Shown: positions 18,716-28,050, counted from the first letter of the stretch. The stretch: DNA of 64,000 nt from Rhodocyclales bacterium (GCA_016235025.1 JACRMV010000001.1:124001-188000); one strand, 5' to 3'. The notes: a model not told the origin generated them from the sequence alone. Program-made: numbers and translations.

Positions 18716-19612
18716 GTGAAAGTGAGCTTCTGGGGGGTACGCGGTTCAATCCCGGTTCCGGGGCCCCGCACCGTTCGCTACGGCGGCAACACGACATGCA
18801 TCGAGGTGCGCAGCGATGACGGCACGCTTTTCATCCTTGACGCCGGAACCGGTATTTTTCCCCTGGCGCAGAAGCTGCTCGCCGCCTTGCCGGTGCGCGC
18901 CAACATCTTCATCACCCATACCCACTGGGATCACATTCACGGCCTGCCGTTCTTTACCCCGCTCTACATTCCCGGCAACGAGGTACGCATTCATGGCGCC
19001 TACGATATCGTCAATGGACGCGGCATCGAACAGGTGCTGGACGTACAGTTGCAATACAGCTATTTCCCGATTCGCGAAGCCGAAATGCGTGCCGGGATTG
19101 AATATCAGACCCTCAAGGTAGGGGTTGGCGTGGCGGTTGGCGATGCCGTAGTCACGCCGCTGCTGCTCAACCATCCAACAATCAATTTCGGCTATCGCAT
19201 CGAATGCAATGGCAAGTCGGTATTCTTTACCGGCGATCACGAACCGTGGCGCAACATTTACGAGCCGGAAGACGAAGGCTGGGCCGAGTTCCAGCACCTG
19301 ATCGAGATGCAGCAGAACCAGCTCGATGCGGCGCTCGCAGGGATTGATGTGCTGATTGCCGACAGCTCTTACACCGCTGCCGAATATCCGTCCAAGATTG
19401 GCTGGGGACACGGCACGCTGGAAGGTAACATTGCCTGGGCACGGCGGCTGGGCGTGAAAAAACTGGTCTGCACCCACCACGAGCCAACCCGTTCCGACGA
19501 CGATCTGGAGCGTGTTTTCGCTGCTGCGCTGGAGTCCTGTGGCTACACCCCCGGTGCGCCAGGCGAGCCGGAGATCATGCTGTCGAGCGAAGGCATGGAA
19601 CTGGTGCTGTGA
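18716..19612 (+). CDS. MBL-fold metallo-hydrolase
   Basis: 298 residues from a GTG start. VSFWGVRGSIPVPGPRTVRY with the GGNTTCIEV stretch and the metal-binding THTHWDHIHGLPFF are typical of a bacterial metallo-beta-lactamase-fold group often found near signalling genes. Further ligands are in FFTGDHEPWRN and VCTHHEPTRSDDD. The likely activity is hydrolysis of a phosphodiester or cyclic nucleotide, but the substrate is unknown. Confidence 0.82.
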   Translation: MKVSFWGVRGSIPVPGPRTVRYGGNTTCIEVRSDDGTLFILDAGTGIFPLAQKLLAALPVRANIFITHTHWDHIHGLPFFTPLYIPGNEVRIHGAYDIVNGRGIEQVLDVQLQYSYFPIREAEMRAGIEYQTLKVGVGVAVGDAVVTPLLLNHPTINFGYRIECNGKSVFFTGDHEPWRNIYEPEDEGWAEFQHLIEMQQNQLDAALAGIDVLIADSSYTAAEYPSKIGWGHGTLEGNIAWARRLGVKKLVCTHHEPTRSDDDLERVFAAALESCGYTPGAPGEPEIMLSSEGMELVL

Positions 19613-19616
19613 TTTT

Positions 19617-19640
19617 GCCGTATCACCCGCGCCGACTTTT
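19617..19640 (+). repeat. Dispersed 24-bp repeat, intergenic copy
   Basis: About 21 of 24 positions match. It begins 5 bases after the MBL gene's stop and lies just upstream of the exonuclease start. Confidence 0.8.
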
Positions 19641-19667
19641 TGCCGCATCACCGGAGTTCCGCAGCGC

Positions 19668-20459
19668 ATGACGCCCACACTGGTTTTCGATATCGAAACC
19701 ATCCCCGATATCGGCGGCTTGCGCACCCTGCACGAACTGCCGGCGACGCTGGCCGACAGCGAGGTTGCCGAGTTCGCCTTCCAGCGCCAGCGGGCGAAGA
19801 ACGGCAGCGACTTCCTGCCGCACTATTTGCAGCGGGTGATCGTGATTTCCTGTGCGCTGCGCAGCGACGAGGGGTTTCGCGTCTGGTCGCTGGCCGAGCC
19901 GAAGTCCGGCGAGGGCGAGATCATCCAGCGCTTTTTTGACGGCGTGGAAAAATTCACCCCGCAACTGGTGTCATGGAATGGCGGCGGCTTCGACCTGCCC
20001 GTGCTGCATTATCGCGGCCTGATCCATGGCGTCGCCGCGCCGCGCTATTGGGACATGGGCGAAGGTGACTATCGCGACTCGCGCGATTTCAAGTGGAACA
20101 ACTACATCGGCCGCTATCACATGCGGCATCTCGACCTGATGGACCTGCTGGCGATGTACCAGCCGCGCGCCAGTGCGCCGCTCGATCAGTTGGCGCGCCT
20201 GATGGGGCTGCCGGGCAAGCTCGGCATGGACGGCTCCGCCGTCTGGGGTGCCTGGCAAGAGGGACGCAGCGACGAAATCCGGGATTATTGCGAGACGGAT
20301 GTGGTCAATACCTGGTTGGTGTTTTTGCGCTTCCAGCGGATGCGCGGGCAGTTGACCGCCACCGAGCATGCACATGAGCTTGACTTGGTGAAGGCAAATC
20401 TCGCCGCCACCGGCGCAGCGCACTGGCGGGAATTTCTTGCTGCCTGGAATATTGGCTGA
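19668..20459 (+). CDS. 3'-5' exonuclease, PolB-like
   Basis: 263 residues. LVFDIETIPD is the ExoI motif with the catalytic Asp and Glu, LVSWNGGGFDLPVLHYR is ExoII, and IRDYCETDVVNTWLVFLRF is ExoIII with YxxxD spacing. The family is the predicted single-domain exonuclease related to the proofreading domain of DNA polymerase B. The ATG at 19668 opens directly on the domain. It is the last intact backbone gene before the accessory region. Confidence 0.85.
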   Translation: MTPTLVFDIETIPDIGGLRTLHELPATLADSEVAEFAFQRQRAKNGSDFLPHYLQRVIVISCALRSDEGFRVWSLAEPKSGEGEIIQRFFDGVEKFTPQLVSWNGGGFDLPVLHYRGLIHGVAAPRYWDMGEGDYRDSRDFKWNNYIGRYHMRHLDLMDLLAMYQPRASAPLDQLARLMGLPGKLGMDGSAVWGAWQEGRSDEIRDYCETDVVNTWLVFLRFQRMRGQLTATEHAHELDLVKANLAATGAAHWREFLAAWNIG

Positions 20460-20506
20460 GAGAACTGCAGCCGTATTTTTTCCATTCCACTCTGAAATGG
20501 CGATTC

Positions 20507-20623
20507 ATGAGCAGCCCGGGTATGAGCATTGCCCAGCAGACGCCTGAGGCGGCCTTGGCGGCCCTGGATAGCCATGGGCAAGGGTTGTCGGAACTGGAAG
20601 CGCAGCGTCGAGTGTTTTCATGA
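20507..20623 (+). pseudogene. 5' stub of a cation-transporting P-type ATPase
   Basis: This 38-codon frame reads MSIAQQTPEAALAALDSHGQ, GLSELEAQRRV, then a premature stop. It matches the cytoplasmic N-terminus of type II/III P-type ATPases, in which the text normally continues into RYGPN and several hundred more residues. The homology ends around 20608, where it meets the 3' end of the acr3 gene on the other strand. I infer that acquisition of the arsenic/trehalose block removed the rest of the gene. Confidence 0.65.
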
Positions 20624-21715
20624 AAGACTCCTTGAGGTTTGGCCGGCTTCGTACCAGCCTTTGGATGCGTTGACCACTTTGACCACGAGCAGCATGACGG
20701 GGACCTCGATCAGCACGCCAACGACTGTTGCCAGTGCCGCACCGGATTCGAAGCCGAACAGGCTGATGGCGGCGGCCACCGCCAGTTCAAAGAAATTGCT
20801 GGCGCCGATCAGTGACGAGGGACAGGCTACATTGTGCTTTTCCCCTACCAGGCGGTTTAGCCAGTAGGCCAGCGATGAATTGAAGAAGACTTGAATCAAG
20901 ATGGGCACGGCCAGCAAGGCAATCACCAGGGGTTGTTCAATGATGGCGCTACCCTGAAAGGCAAACAACAGCACCAAGGTGGCGAGCAGCGCCGAAATTG
21001 ACCAAGGGCCGATCTTTTCCATGGTTGCATTGAAGTTTTCCTGCCCCTTGCCCAATAGCGCTTTACGCCAGAGCTGTGCCAGCGCCAACGGAATCACGAT
21101 GTACAGGACAACCGACGTTACCAATGTGTCCCAGGGCACAGTGATTGCTGAAATGCCGAGCAATAAACCGACCAGCGGTGCAAAGGCGAAGATCATGATG
21201 GTGTCGTTCAGCGCCACCTGCGAGAGCGTGAACAACGGATCACCGTTGCTCAGCTTGCTCCACACAAACACCATGGCCGTGCACGGTGCCGCGGCCAGCA
21301 GTATCAGTCCGGCGATGTAGCTGTCGATCTGGTCGGCAGGCAGGTAGGGCGCAAAGATCTGGCGGATAAACAGCCAGCCGAGGAAGGCCATCGAGAAGGG
21401 TTTGACCAGCCAGTTGATGACCAGTGTGACCCCGATGCCTTTGACATGCTGCTTCACTTCATGCAAGGCACCGAAATCGACTTTCACCAGCATCGGAATG
21501 ATCATCACCCAGATCAACAGGCCGACCGGGAGATTGACCCGAGCGATTTCCATTTTGCCAAGCATTTGGAAGGGCGCTGGCAGAAACTGGCCGAGGGCGA
21601 TGCCGACGAGGATGCACAGGAACACCCAGAGGGTCAGGTAGCGTTCAAACACCGACATTGGTGCGCCAGCGGCAGCTTTGGCGGTCACTTCACATTGGGC
21701 GGACATTCCCGTCAA
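20618..21715 (-). CDS. acr3: Arsenite efflux permease, ACR3 type
   Basis: 365 residues with about ten membrane segments. The conserved cysteine region of the fourth span reads LLAAAPCTAMVFVWS, and VNLPVGLLIWVMIIPMLVKV and SLIGASNFFELAVAAAI are typical of ACR3 arsenite exporters. It overlaps arsC by 4 bases, completing an arsR-arsC-acr3 operon for arsenate reduction and arsenite export. Its 3' end abuts the P-type ATPase stub. Confidence 0.93.
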   Translation of the reverse strand: MTGMSAQCEVTAKAAAGAPMSVFERYLTLWVFLCILVGIALGQFLPAPFQMLGKMEIARVNLPVGLLIWVMIIPMLVKVDFGALHEVKQHVKGIGVTLVINWLVKPFSMAFLGWLFIRQIFAPYLPADQIDSYIAGLILLAAAPCTAMVFVWSKLSNGDPLFTLSQVALNDTIMIFAFAPLVGLLLGISAITVPWDTLVTSVVLYIVIPLALAQLWRKALLGKGQENFNATMEKIGPWSISALLATLVLLFAFQGSAIIEQPLVIALLAVPILIQVFFNSSLAYWLNRLVGEKHNVACPSSLIGASNFFELAVAAAISLFGFESGAALATVVGVLIEVPVMLLVVKVVNASKGWYEAGQTSRSLS

Positions 21716-22197
21716 GCCTCTTCGTGGATGCGACGCGCTGCGGCAACGATCTTGTCTCGCGACAGAGTTTCCAGCGGCAAAGCTAAAAAGGCAGAAATTC
21801 GCTTGCGGAGTGACTGATAGGCCTCCTCGAAAGCGACACGTCGCGCATCCATCGGCTCAACATAGGCCGGGTCGGGGATCGCCCAATGCGCCGTGGCCGG
21901 ATGTCCCGGCCAGATTGGGCAAGGCTCGTTAGCGGCGTTGGAGCAGACAGTGAAGATGAAATCGATCTGCGGGGCATCGGGCCGGCCGAATTCATCCCAC
22001 GACTTGCTGCGCGCCCCCTCGCAGGGAATGCCATGTTTTTGCAGGGTCTCGATGGCCACGGGATTGACGACGCCTCCCGGCTTGCTGCCAGCGGAATACG
22101 CCTTGATACGGCCTTGACCGAGATGATTGAAGAGCATTTCGCCCAGGATGGAGCGGGCGGAATTGCCGGTGCAGAGGACAAGGGCGTTCTTGGGCAT
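21712..22197 (-). CDS. arsC: Arsenate reductase, low-molecular-weight phosphatase type
   Basis: 161 residues. The P-loop near the N-terminus, [10 protein letters not shown], is the phosphatase-type arsenate-binding loop, and FTVCSNAANEPCPIWPG holds the downstream redox cysteines. The enzyme reduces arsenate to arsenite for export by ACR3. It is full length, in contrast to the truncated second copy at 29181. A 90-bp gap separates it from arsR. Confidence 0.92.
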   Translation of the reverse strand: MPKNALVLCTGNSARSILGEMLFNHLGQGRIKAYSAGSKPGGVVNPVAIETLQKHGIPCEGARSKSWDEFGRPDAPQIDFIFTVCSNAANEPCPIWPGHPATAHWAIPDPAYVEPMDARRVAFEEAYQSLRKRISAFLALPLETLSRDKIVAAARRIHEEA

Positions 22198-22287
22198 GAT
22201 GTATTCCAGAAAGGCGGTTTCGTTGATGGTTATTCGCCGCGTTCGCGCAGTGCGCCGGTTCCATTGAGTTCCTGTTTCAGGGCGACC

Positions 22288-22635
22288 TTAGGATGCGGCA
22301 CGCCGTCGCTTGGTCACGCTGTTGACCTCGACAGTCTTGGGCAGGCAGGACGCGCCCTGACAGCAGTTGTTCGTGAGAAAGGCGATCAGGTCGTCCATCG
22401 TCTCGTAGTTGGCTGAGTAGTGAATGAAGCGGCTTTCCCGCTTGCCCTTGATTAATCCAACACGGGTCAGGTGGGCCAGATGGAACGAGGCTGTGGCGGG
22501 CTGAATCTCCAACCGCTCGCCGATAGCACCGGCATTGATGCCTTCGGGACCTGCCTCGACCAGAAGACGGAAGATCGAAAGTCGAGACTCATGCCCTAGA
22601 GCGGAGAGGATTTCGGCAGCATTTAAAGTATCCAT
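22288..22635 (-). CDS. arsR: ArsR-family repressor, copy 1
   Basis: 115 residues. A winged-helix fold is evident from [39 protein letters not shown] and [19 protein letters not shown]. Cysteines near the C-terminus (NNCCQGASCLP) probably form the arsenite sensor. It should repress its own operon and release DNA on binding arsenite. The ATG at 22635 is preferred because it opens on the domain. It is nearly identical to the second copy at 29537. Confidence 0.92.
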   Translation of the reverse strand: MDTLNAAEILSALGHESRLSIFRLLVEAGPEGINAGAIGERLEIQPATASFHLAHLTRVGLIKGKRESRFIHYSANYETMDDLIAFLTNNCCQGASCLPKTVEVNSVTKRRRAAS

Positions 22636-22647
22636 TGTTCGAATAGT

Positions 22648-22672
22648 ATCAAAATATATGTTTCTATTTGAT
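22648..22672. promoter_or_regulatory. Candidate ArsR operator, copy 1
   Basis: Inverted arms ATCAAA (22648-22653) and TTTGAT (22667-22672) lie 13 bases upstream of arsR copy 1. The same arms and spacing occur before copy 2, supporting a binding site shared by both repressors. Confidence 0.55.
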
Positions 22673-22877
22673 GACGCGAATAGCATGACGGGCGTTCTCT
22701 GGTCGCTGTATCCGCGCCAGCTCCCCAGTGTAAAATGCAGCGCAATGGGTGTCCGTGAATAGAAGCCACATCTCATCGTAATCACGGGCAGGTATTCGTG
22801 CAGGTCGGGCCGCCGCACGATAAATTGAGACCGCCCGTGAACCTACTGTTCAAAGTGTTCTTGACGGAGGCTCCCTC

Positions 22878-25109
22878 ATGAAACTCTCCCTGCGCTTCGT
22901 TCTGCCATTGATGCTCGTTCTGGCAGGTATCGCCTACGCCGTTGCGCCGCTTGTCGATCAGATGACCTTGCGCTGGTTCGTGCGCGATCTCGACATGCGA
23001 TCATCCCTCATCGCCAACACTATTCAGGAGCCGCTGCAGGAACAATTGGCGGCCGGCAAGAAAGCCAAGATCGGTGAGTTTTTCACTCGTATCACCCAGG
23101 ACGAGCGTCTTTACGCAGTCGGCTATTGCGCTTCTCCACAGGCCAAAGCATTAGCTAGCCGCTCACTGCCCGAGGGAATAGGCTGTGCCGATCTGGGACG
23201 TTGGGAATTGCCCGGTGACCACCTGCTGGCCAGTGCCCAGGGCCCCTTGCATGTTGCGGTCAAGGACATGGCGAGTGAAGCCGCACCCGCCGGGAAGCTT
23301 GTTCTTATCCATGACATGAGTTTTGTCACGCGGCGTAGCGAGGAGACCAAGCGCTACGTCTTCTACCTTTTCATGGGGCTGGCGATTGTCGTATCGCTCA
23401 TCACGGTCATCATCGCCCAGTTGTCGTGGCGGGGCTGGATGGCTGGTATGCGATCCCTACTTCGCGGGGAAGGACTGTTGCGCCAACCTGCAGCAGGTGC
23501 ACAGCAGGCTCTGCCTGAGTTCAAGCCTATTGCTCGCGACTTGCAACTGCTGATTCGGGAACTCGAGGCGGAGACGCGCGCGCGCGACGAAAGCCAGATC
23601 ACTTGGACGCCGGAAGCGCTGCGCGCAATTCTTCATGGCGAACTGCGAGGAGAGGACGTCATCGTCGTCTCCAACCGGGAGCCCTACATTCACCAGCGGC
23701 GTGGCGATCATATTGATGTGCAACGACCGGCAAGCGGTTTGGTGACGGCGCTCGAGCCCATCATGCGCGCCTGCTCCGGTACCTGGATCGCCCACGGTAG
23801 TGGCTCTGCTGACCGCGAGGTTGTCGACGAGCATGATCGTGTCGCGGTTCCCCCTGAAAGCCCCGCTTATCAGATTCGCCGCGTGTGGCTTACCGCCGAG
23901 GAGGAAACTGGCTACTACTACGGATTTTCTAACGAAGGGCTGTGGCCGCTGTGTCACATTGCACATGTTCGCCCTACTTTTCGTTCCGGAGATTGGGCTC
24001 AGTACGTTGCGGTCAACCGCAAGTTTGCTAAAGCGGTCGTGAGCGAGTCAAAAACTAAAAACCCTATCGTCCTCGTACAGGATTATCACTTCGCCCTGCT
24101 GCCGAAGATGATCCGAGAGGAACTGCCGGATGCCACAATCATTACCTTCTGGCACATTCCATGGCCCAATCCGGAGTCCTTCGCCATCTGTCCGTGGGGC
24201 AAGGAGATTATTGCAGGCATGCTGGGCAGCAGCATTTTGGGATTCCACACGCAATTTCATTGCAACAACTTCGTCGACACCGTCGATCGCCTGCTCGAGG
24301 CACGAGTCGATCGCGAATCCTTCAATGTTTCCTTTCGTGGCAAATTGACGGCTGTGCGTCGTTATCCGATTTCGATTGCCTGGCCGCCTGAGCATGAGAT
24401 GGTACAAAAGGAGGTGCCCGCGTGCAGGACCGACATTCGTCAAGCAACAGACTTGCCGGCCGAACACAAAATGGGAATTGGTGTGGATCGCCTCGACTAC
24501 ACCAAGGGCATCGTTGAGCGGTTTCACGCCATTGAACGACTGCTTGAATTGAACCCGCACTGGATCGGGCGCTTCACCTTCATCCAGATCGCCGCTCCGA
24601 CGCGTTCGGGCATTGACGAATACCAGCATCATGAGGCGCAGGTGCGGGCGATGGCGATGCGCATCAACAGCCGTTTCGACCGCCAAGGGCCCCCCCCGAT
24701 CATCCTGAAGGTCGAACACCATGAGCCACGCGAGGTCTACGAGTATTTTCGTGCTGCCGATCTCTGTTTTGTCAGCAGCCTGCACGATGGCATGAACCTG
24801 GTGGCCAAGGAATTCGTCGCAGCACGCGATGACGACTATGGGGTCCTGATTCTTTCCCAGTTCACCGGGGCAGCTCGCGAATTGCCCGAGGCTTTGATTG
24901 TCAATCCGTATGACGCAGATCAGTGCGCGGCTGCATTACACATGGCGCTGACCATGCCGGACTCGGAGCAGCGTGATCGCATGCGACTGATGCGTGGGTT
25001 GGTGGCTGAGTTCAATGTCTTTCGTTGGGCTGGCCGCATGCTCCTCGACGCTACTGCCATGCGCAAGCGCAATCGACTGGTAGGCACCGGTGTGACCGGG
25101 GGAGCCTGA
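22878..25109 (+). CDS. otsA: Membrane-anchored trehalose-6-phosphate synthase with extracytoplasmic sensor-like domain
   Basis: 743 residues. TM1 spans about residues 5-25, an extracytoplasmic segment runs to about 160, TM2 is about 162-185, and a linker leads to a glycosyltransferase 20 domain at about 255-720. GT20 landmarks are VIVVSNREPYIHQ, VQDYHFALLPKMIRE, TFWHIPWPNPESFAICPWG, GFHTQFHCNNFVDTVDRLL, GVDRLDYTKGIVERFHAIE and HDGMNLVAKEFVAARDD. It makes trehalose-6-phosphate from UDP-glucose and glucose-6-phosphate. The N-terminal half resembles the input part of membrane sensors, suggesting synthesis is tuned by an outside signal (inference). otsB follows after 2 bases. Confidence 0.9.
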   Translation: MKLSLRFVLPLMLVLAGIAYAVAPLVDQMTLRWFVRDLDMRSSLIANTIQEPLQEQLAAGKKAKIGEFFTRITQDERLYAVGYCASPQAKALASRSLPEGIGCADLGRWELPGDHLLASAQGPLHVAVKDMASEAAPAGKLVLIHDMSFVTRRSEETKRYVFYLFMGLAIVVSLITVIIAQLSWRGWMAGMRSLLRGEGLLRQPAAGAQQALPEFKPIARDLQLLIRELEAETRARDESQITWTPEALRAILHGELRGEDVIVVSNREPYIHQRRGDHIDVQRPASGLVTALEPIMRACSGTWIAHGSGSADREVVDEHDRVAVPPESPAYQIRRVWLTAEEETGYYYGFSNEGLWPLCHIAHVRPTFRSGDWAQYVAVNRKFAKAVVSESKTKNPIVLVQDYHFALLPKMIREELPDATIITFWHIPWPNPESFAICPWGKEIIAGMLGSSILGFHTQFHCNNFVDTVDRLLEARVDRESFNVSFRGKLTAVRRYPISIAWPPEHEMVQKEVPACRTDIRQATDLPAEHKMGIGVDRLDYTKGIVERFHAIERLLELNPHWIGRFTFIQIAAPTRSGIDEYQHHEAQVRAMAMRINSRFDRQGPPPIILKVEHHEPREVYEYFRAADLCFVSSLHDGMNLVAKEFVAARDDDYGVLILSQFTGAARELPEALIVNPYDADQCAAALHMALTMPDSEQRDRMRLMRGLVAEFNVFRWAGRMLLDATAMRKRNRLVGTGVTGGA

Positions 25110-25111
25110 TC

Positions 25112-25867
25112 GTGGCACGCAATCATCTCCCGCCAACGCCATCGACCGACTGGGCTTTTTTCCTCGATGTTGATGGCACGCTGCTGGAGATTGCCGATAC
25201 GCCTTCAGCCGTAAGCGTTGATACCTGTCTGCTTGACCTGATCGCGCAACTACATCGACATAGCGCTGGCGCGGTAGCGCTCGTCAGCGGTCGCTCGCTG
25301 AACGACCTGGAAAACCTGCTTGGCCTGCCACGCTTGCCCATGGCGGGACAACACGGCTTGGAGCGCCGCGATGTGGCCGGACGTCTGTGGATACATGCTG
25401 CTGCACCCGAAGCAAAGTACATCATAAAGGAAGCCCTGGCACCAGTTCTTGCTCGTCATCCCGGGTTGCTGCTGGAGGATAAGGGTTTGACACTTGCGTT
25501 ACATTATCGACAAGCGCCTCACTTGGCCGGCTACGTGCATCGACTGTTAGCCCGGATCGCGGCAGAGGTCGGCGAGGGGCTCGAATTGCAGCGAGGAAAG
25601 CGTGTGGTCGAAGTGAAACCGGCGGGCATCGACAAGGGCACGGCCATTGCCGAATACATGCGGGAACCTCCGTTTCTTGGTCGTACACCTGTATTCATCG
25701 GCGATGACCTCAACGACGAGCATGGTTTTGCCGAGGTCAATCTGCTTGACGGAATATCAATCAAGGTGGGCGATGCCGCAAGCTGTGCTCGCTACCATTT
25801 GCCCGACGTGGTGGCGGTGAGAAAGTGGCTGGCAAATGTGCTGAAAGGGTGGGAATGCAGAACCTAG
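25112..25867 (+). CDS. otsB: Trehalose-6-phosphate phosphatase
   Basis: 251 residues from a GTG start that follows the otsA stop by 2 bases. HAD motifs are visible: FFLDVDGTLLEIADTP (nucleophile Asp), ALVSGRSLNDLENLL, and FIGDDLNDEHGF. The enzyme removes phosphate to release trehalose. The otsA-otsB-GH15 order forms a compact operon; the GH15 start lies inside the last codons of this gene. Confidence 0.92.
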   Translation: MARNHLPPTPSTDWAFFLDVDGTLLEIADTPSAVSVDTCLLDLIAQLHRHSAGAVALVSGRSLNDLENLLGLPRLPMAGQHGLERRDVAGRLWIHAAAPEAKYIIKEALAPVLARHPGLLLEDKGLTLALHYRQAPHLAGYVHRLLARIAAEVGEGLELQRGKRVVEVKPAGIDKGTAIAEYMREPPFLGRTPVFIGDDLNDEHGFAEVNLLDGISIKVGDAASCARYHLPDVVAVRKWLANVLKGWECRT

Positions 25868-27633
25868 ACCTAGCCTTGATTGGCAACTGTACGGTAGGTG
25901 CACTCGTCGATGCCCGGGCCAATATTGTCTGGGGCTGCTTTCCCCGATTTGACGGCGATCCGGTTTTTTGCTCACTCCTCAAAGAGACAGACGATTTTGG
26001 ATTTTCTGCTGTTGATCTTGCAGGTCGCGAGCGAACCGAGCAGCACTATCTCGAAAATACAGCGATCCTTGTCACCCGTCTTTATGATTGTCATGGTGGC
26101 TCGATAGAGGTTACCGACTTCGCTCCTCGCTTTGGCCAGTACGGCCGGATGTTTCGGCCGATGATGCTGGTCCGGCGCATTCAGAAACTTTCCGGCAGCC
26201 CGCGCCTGACGTTGCGCATTCGACCGGCCTGCGGTAATGGCGCCTCTCGCCCCGAGGTCACCTGGGGCAGCAACCACATTCGTTACATTGCACCCGGCCT
26301 GACGCTGCGCCTGACGACCGATGCTTCGCTGACGGCAATCTTGCAGGAAACCACATTCTTCATCGAGGACACTGTAACCCTATTGCTTGGCGCTGATGAG
26401 ACGGTACATGAGGCGGCAGGTGAAGTGGGGCGACGATTCCTTGACGAGACCAAGCAATACTGGAACGAATGGGTGCGTTTCCTCGGTATTCCCTACGAGT
26501 GGCAGGAGGCAGTGATTCGTGCCGCCATCACGCTCAAGCTGAATGCCTACGACGATACCGGCGCCATCGTCGCCGCCATGACCACCTCCATACCCGAGGC
26601 TGCGGGAAGCGGTCGCAACTGGGACTATCGCTACTGCTGGCTACGTGACGGCTATTTCGTGGTAAATGCCCTGAACCGGCTGGGGGCTACGCGCACCATG
26701 GAACGTTATCTCGGCTACATCATCAACATTGCCGCCAATTCAGGCGGTGGTACCCTGCAGCCGGTCTATGGAATCGACGGACGTGCAGAACTGGACGAAC
26801 GGGAAACGCCGTCACTCACCGGTTATCGTGGCATGGGCCCTGTGCGCATTGGCAACCAGGCCTATCGTCAGGTTCAGCATGACGTTTATGGTTCAGCCAT
26901 CCTTGCCGCGACCCATGTTTTCTTCGATCAGCGCCTGACCCGACGGGGCGATGAAGCCCTATTCCGTCGCCTCGAACTGTTGGGTGAGCAGGCCGTGCGT
27001 TGTTATGACCAGCCGGATGCTGGGCTGTGGGAGCTGCGCGGTAGTGCCCGTGTGCATACCTTCTCGGCTGTCATGTGCTGGGCGGCGTGCGATCGACTCG
27101 GACGCATTGCGCACCAACTGGGACTGGACGATCGCGCTGCCTATTGGTTGAACGAGGCTCACGAGATGCATGCAACCATTACCCGGCGAGCCTGGAGCGA
27201 GCAGCGTGGCGCCTTCGTATCGACCTTCGAGGGCGAAGCGATGGACGCGAGTTTGCTCCTGCTGGCCGAAGTAGGCTTTCTCGACGCCGCCGACCCGCGC
27301 TTTGCCGCCACCGTTGGCGCAGTTGAAAAGGATTTGCGTCATGGGGATTACATTTTCCGCTATGTCGAGAAGGACGACTTCGGCGAACCGGAGAACGCCT
27401 TCCTCGTCTGCACCTTCTGGTATGTCAATGCCTTGTCTGCGTTGGATCGCCGCGAGGAAGCGCGTGAATTGTTCGAGAAACTCCTTGCCTGCCGTAACCG
27501 CCACGGTCTGCTGGCGGAACACATCGATCCCCGTAGCGGAGAGCAGTGGGGGAACTTCGTACAAACCTATAGCATGGTTGGACTGATCAACGCCGCCATA
27601 AGGCTTTCGATCCGATGGGATCAGGCCTTCTGA
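25855..27633 (+). CDS. Glycoside hydrolase family 15 protein (trehalase/glucoamylase-like)
   Basis: 592 residues. The beta-rich N-terminal domain begins LALIGNCTVGALVDARANIV, and an (alpha/alpha)6 barrel follows with GSGRNWDYRYCWLRDGYFVV and a C-terminal AEHIDPRSGEQWGNFVQTYS that holds the likely catalytic Glu. Bacterial relatives include trehalases, so with otsAB it may recycle trehalose; a glucoamylase role is also possible. The start overlaps otsB by 13 bases. No signal peptide is seen, so it is likely cytoplasmic. Confidence 0.88.
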   Translation: MQNLDLALIGNCTVGALVDARANIVWGCFPRFDGDPVFCSLLKETDDFGFSAVDLAGRERTEQHYLENTAILVTRLYDCHGGSIEVTDFAPRFGQYGRMFRPMMLVRRIQKLSGSPRLTLRIRPACGNGASRPEVTWGSNHIRYIAPGLTLRLTTDASLTAILQETTFFIEDTVTLLLGADETVHEAAGEVGRRFLDETKQYWNEWVRFLGIPYEWQEAVIRAAITLKLNAYDDTGAIVAAMTTSIPEAAGSGRNWDYRYCWLRDGYFVVNALNRLGATRTMERYLGYIINIAANSGGGTLQPVYGIDGRAELDERETPSLTGYRGMGPVRIGNQAYRQVQHDVYGSAILAATHVFFDQRLTRRGDEALFRRLELLGEQAVRCYDQPDAGLWELRGSARVHTFSAVMCWAACDRLGRIAHQLGLDDRAAYWLNEAHEMHATITRRAWSEQRGAFVSTFEGEAMDASLLLLAEVGFLDAADPRFAATVGAVEKDLRHGDYIFRYVEKDDFGEPENAFLVCTFWYVNALSALDRREEARELFEKLLACRNRHGLLAEHIDPRSGEQWGNFVQTYSMVGLINAAIRLSIRWDQAF

Positions 27634-27713
27634 CCTGGACTGCTGACAAGGCAGCGGACGATGTCGAATTGGTGTCGCCCGGTCAAGCCGGCCTAACACA
27701 GCAATGGAGAACT

Positions 27714-27962
27714 ATGCGCTCGACTAAGCTGACCTGTCTGCTGTTTGCCATCCCATTCCCTGCGCTAGCCGCGGGCAGCGAGGTGGTCGGCGAAAATCTG
27801 CTGTGGCTCGCACTCATTCTCATGGCCGTGCGGCTGTTCGCGCCACTGGCAAATATATTGGACAGACGAAGACTACTCAATAGTTCGCGATGGCATCCTT
27901 GTTATCGGCAAAACGTATCCCACGCGGAATTGAGCCCTCAGAGCCCTGTAAGCCCCCTGTAG
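27714..27962 (+). pseudogene. Truncated cation:proton antiporter, N-terminus only
   Basis: 82 residues. A signal-like start MRSTKLTCLLFAIPFPALA leads into ENLLWLALILMAVRLFAPLA, resembling the first transmembrane helix of Kef/CPA2-type antiporters. After about residue 54 the text becomes unrelated and stops. The usual ten further helices are absent. It lies directly after the trehalose operon and may mark another recombination junction. Confidence 0.5.
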
Positions 27963-28014
27963 CGGGCTAATAGGATTTCTGCACCGACACCCCCGAGGTC
28001 AGCAGGTATAAACG

Positions 28015-28050
28015 AAAAACCCCACAGAGCTCGGGGCTCGGCGGGGTTGT
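28015..28050 (-). terminator. Terminator downstream of the TumE/TumA-like pair
   Basis: A GC-rich hairpin (AACCCC/GGGGTT arms with an inner GAGC/GCTC stem) is followed on the minus strand by a T5 run. Its left flank (GTCAGCAGGTATAAAC) closely matches the flank of the tRNA-Ser terminator at 38935. The remaining 27963-28154 gap holds nothing else I can support. Confidence 0.7.
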
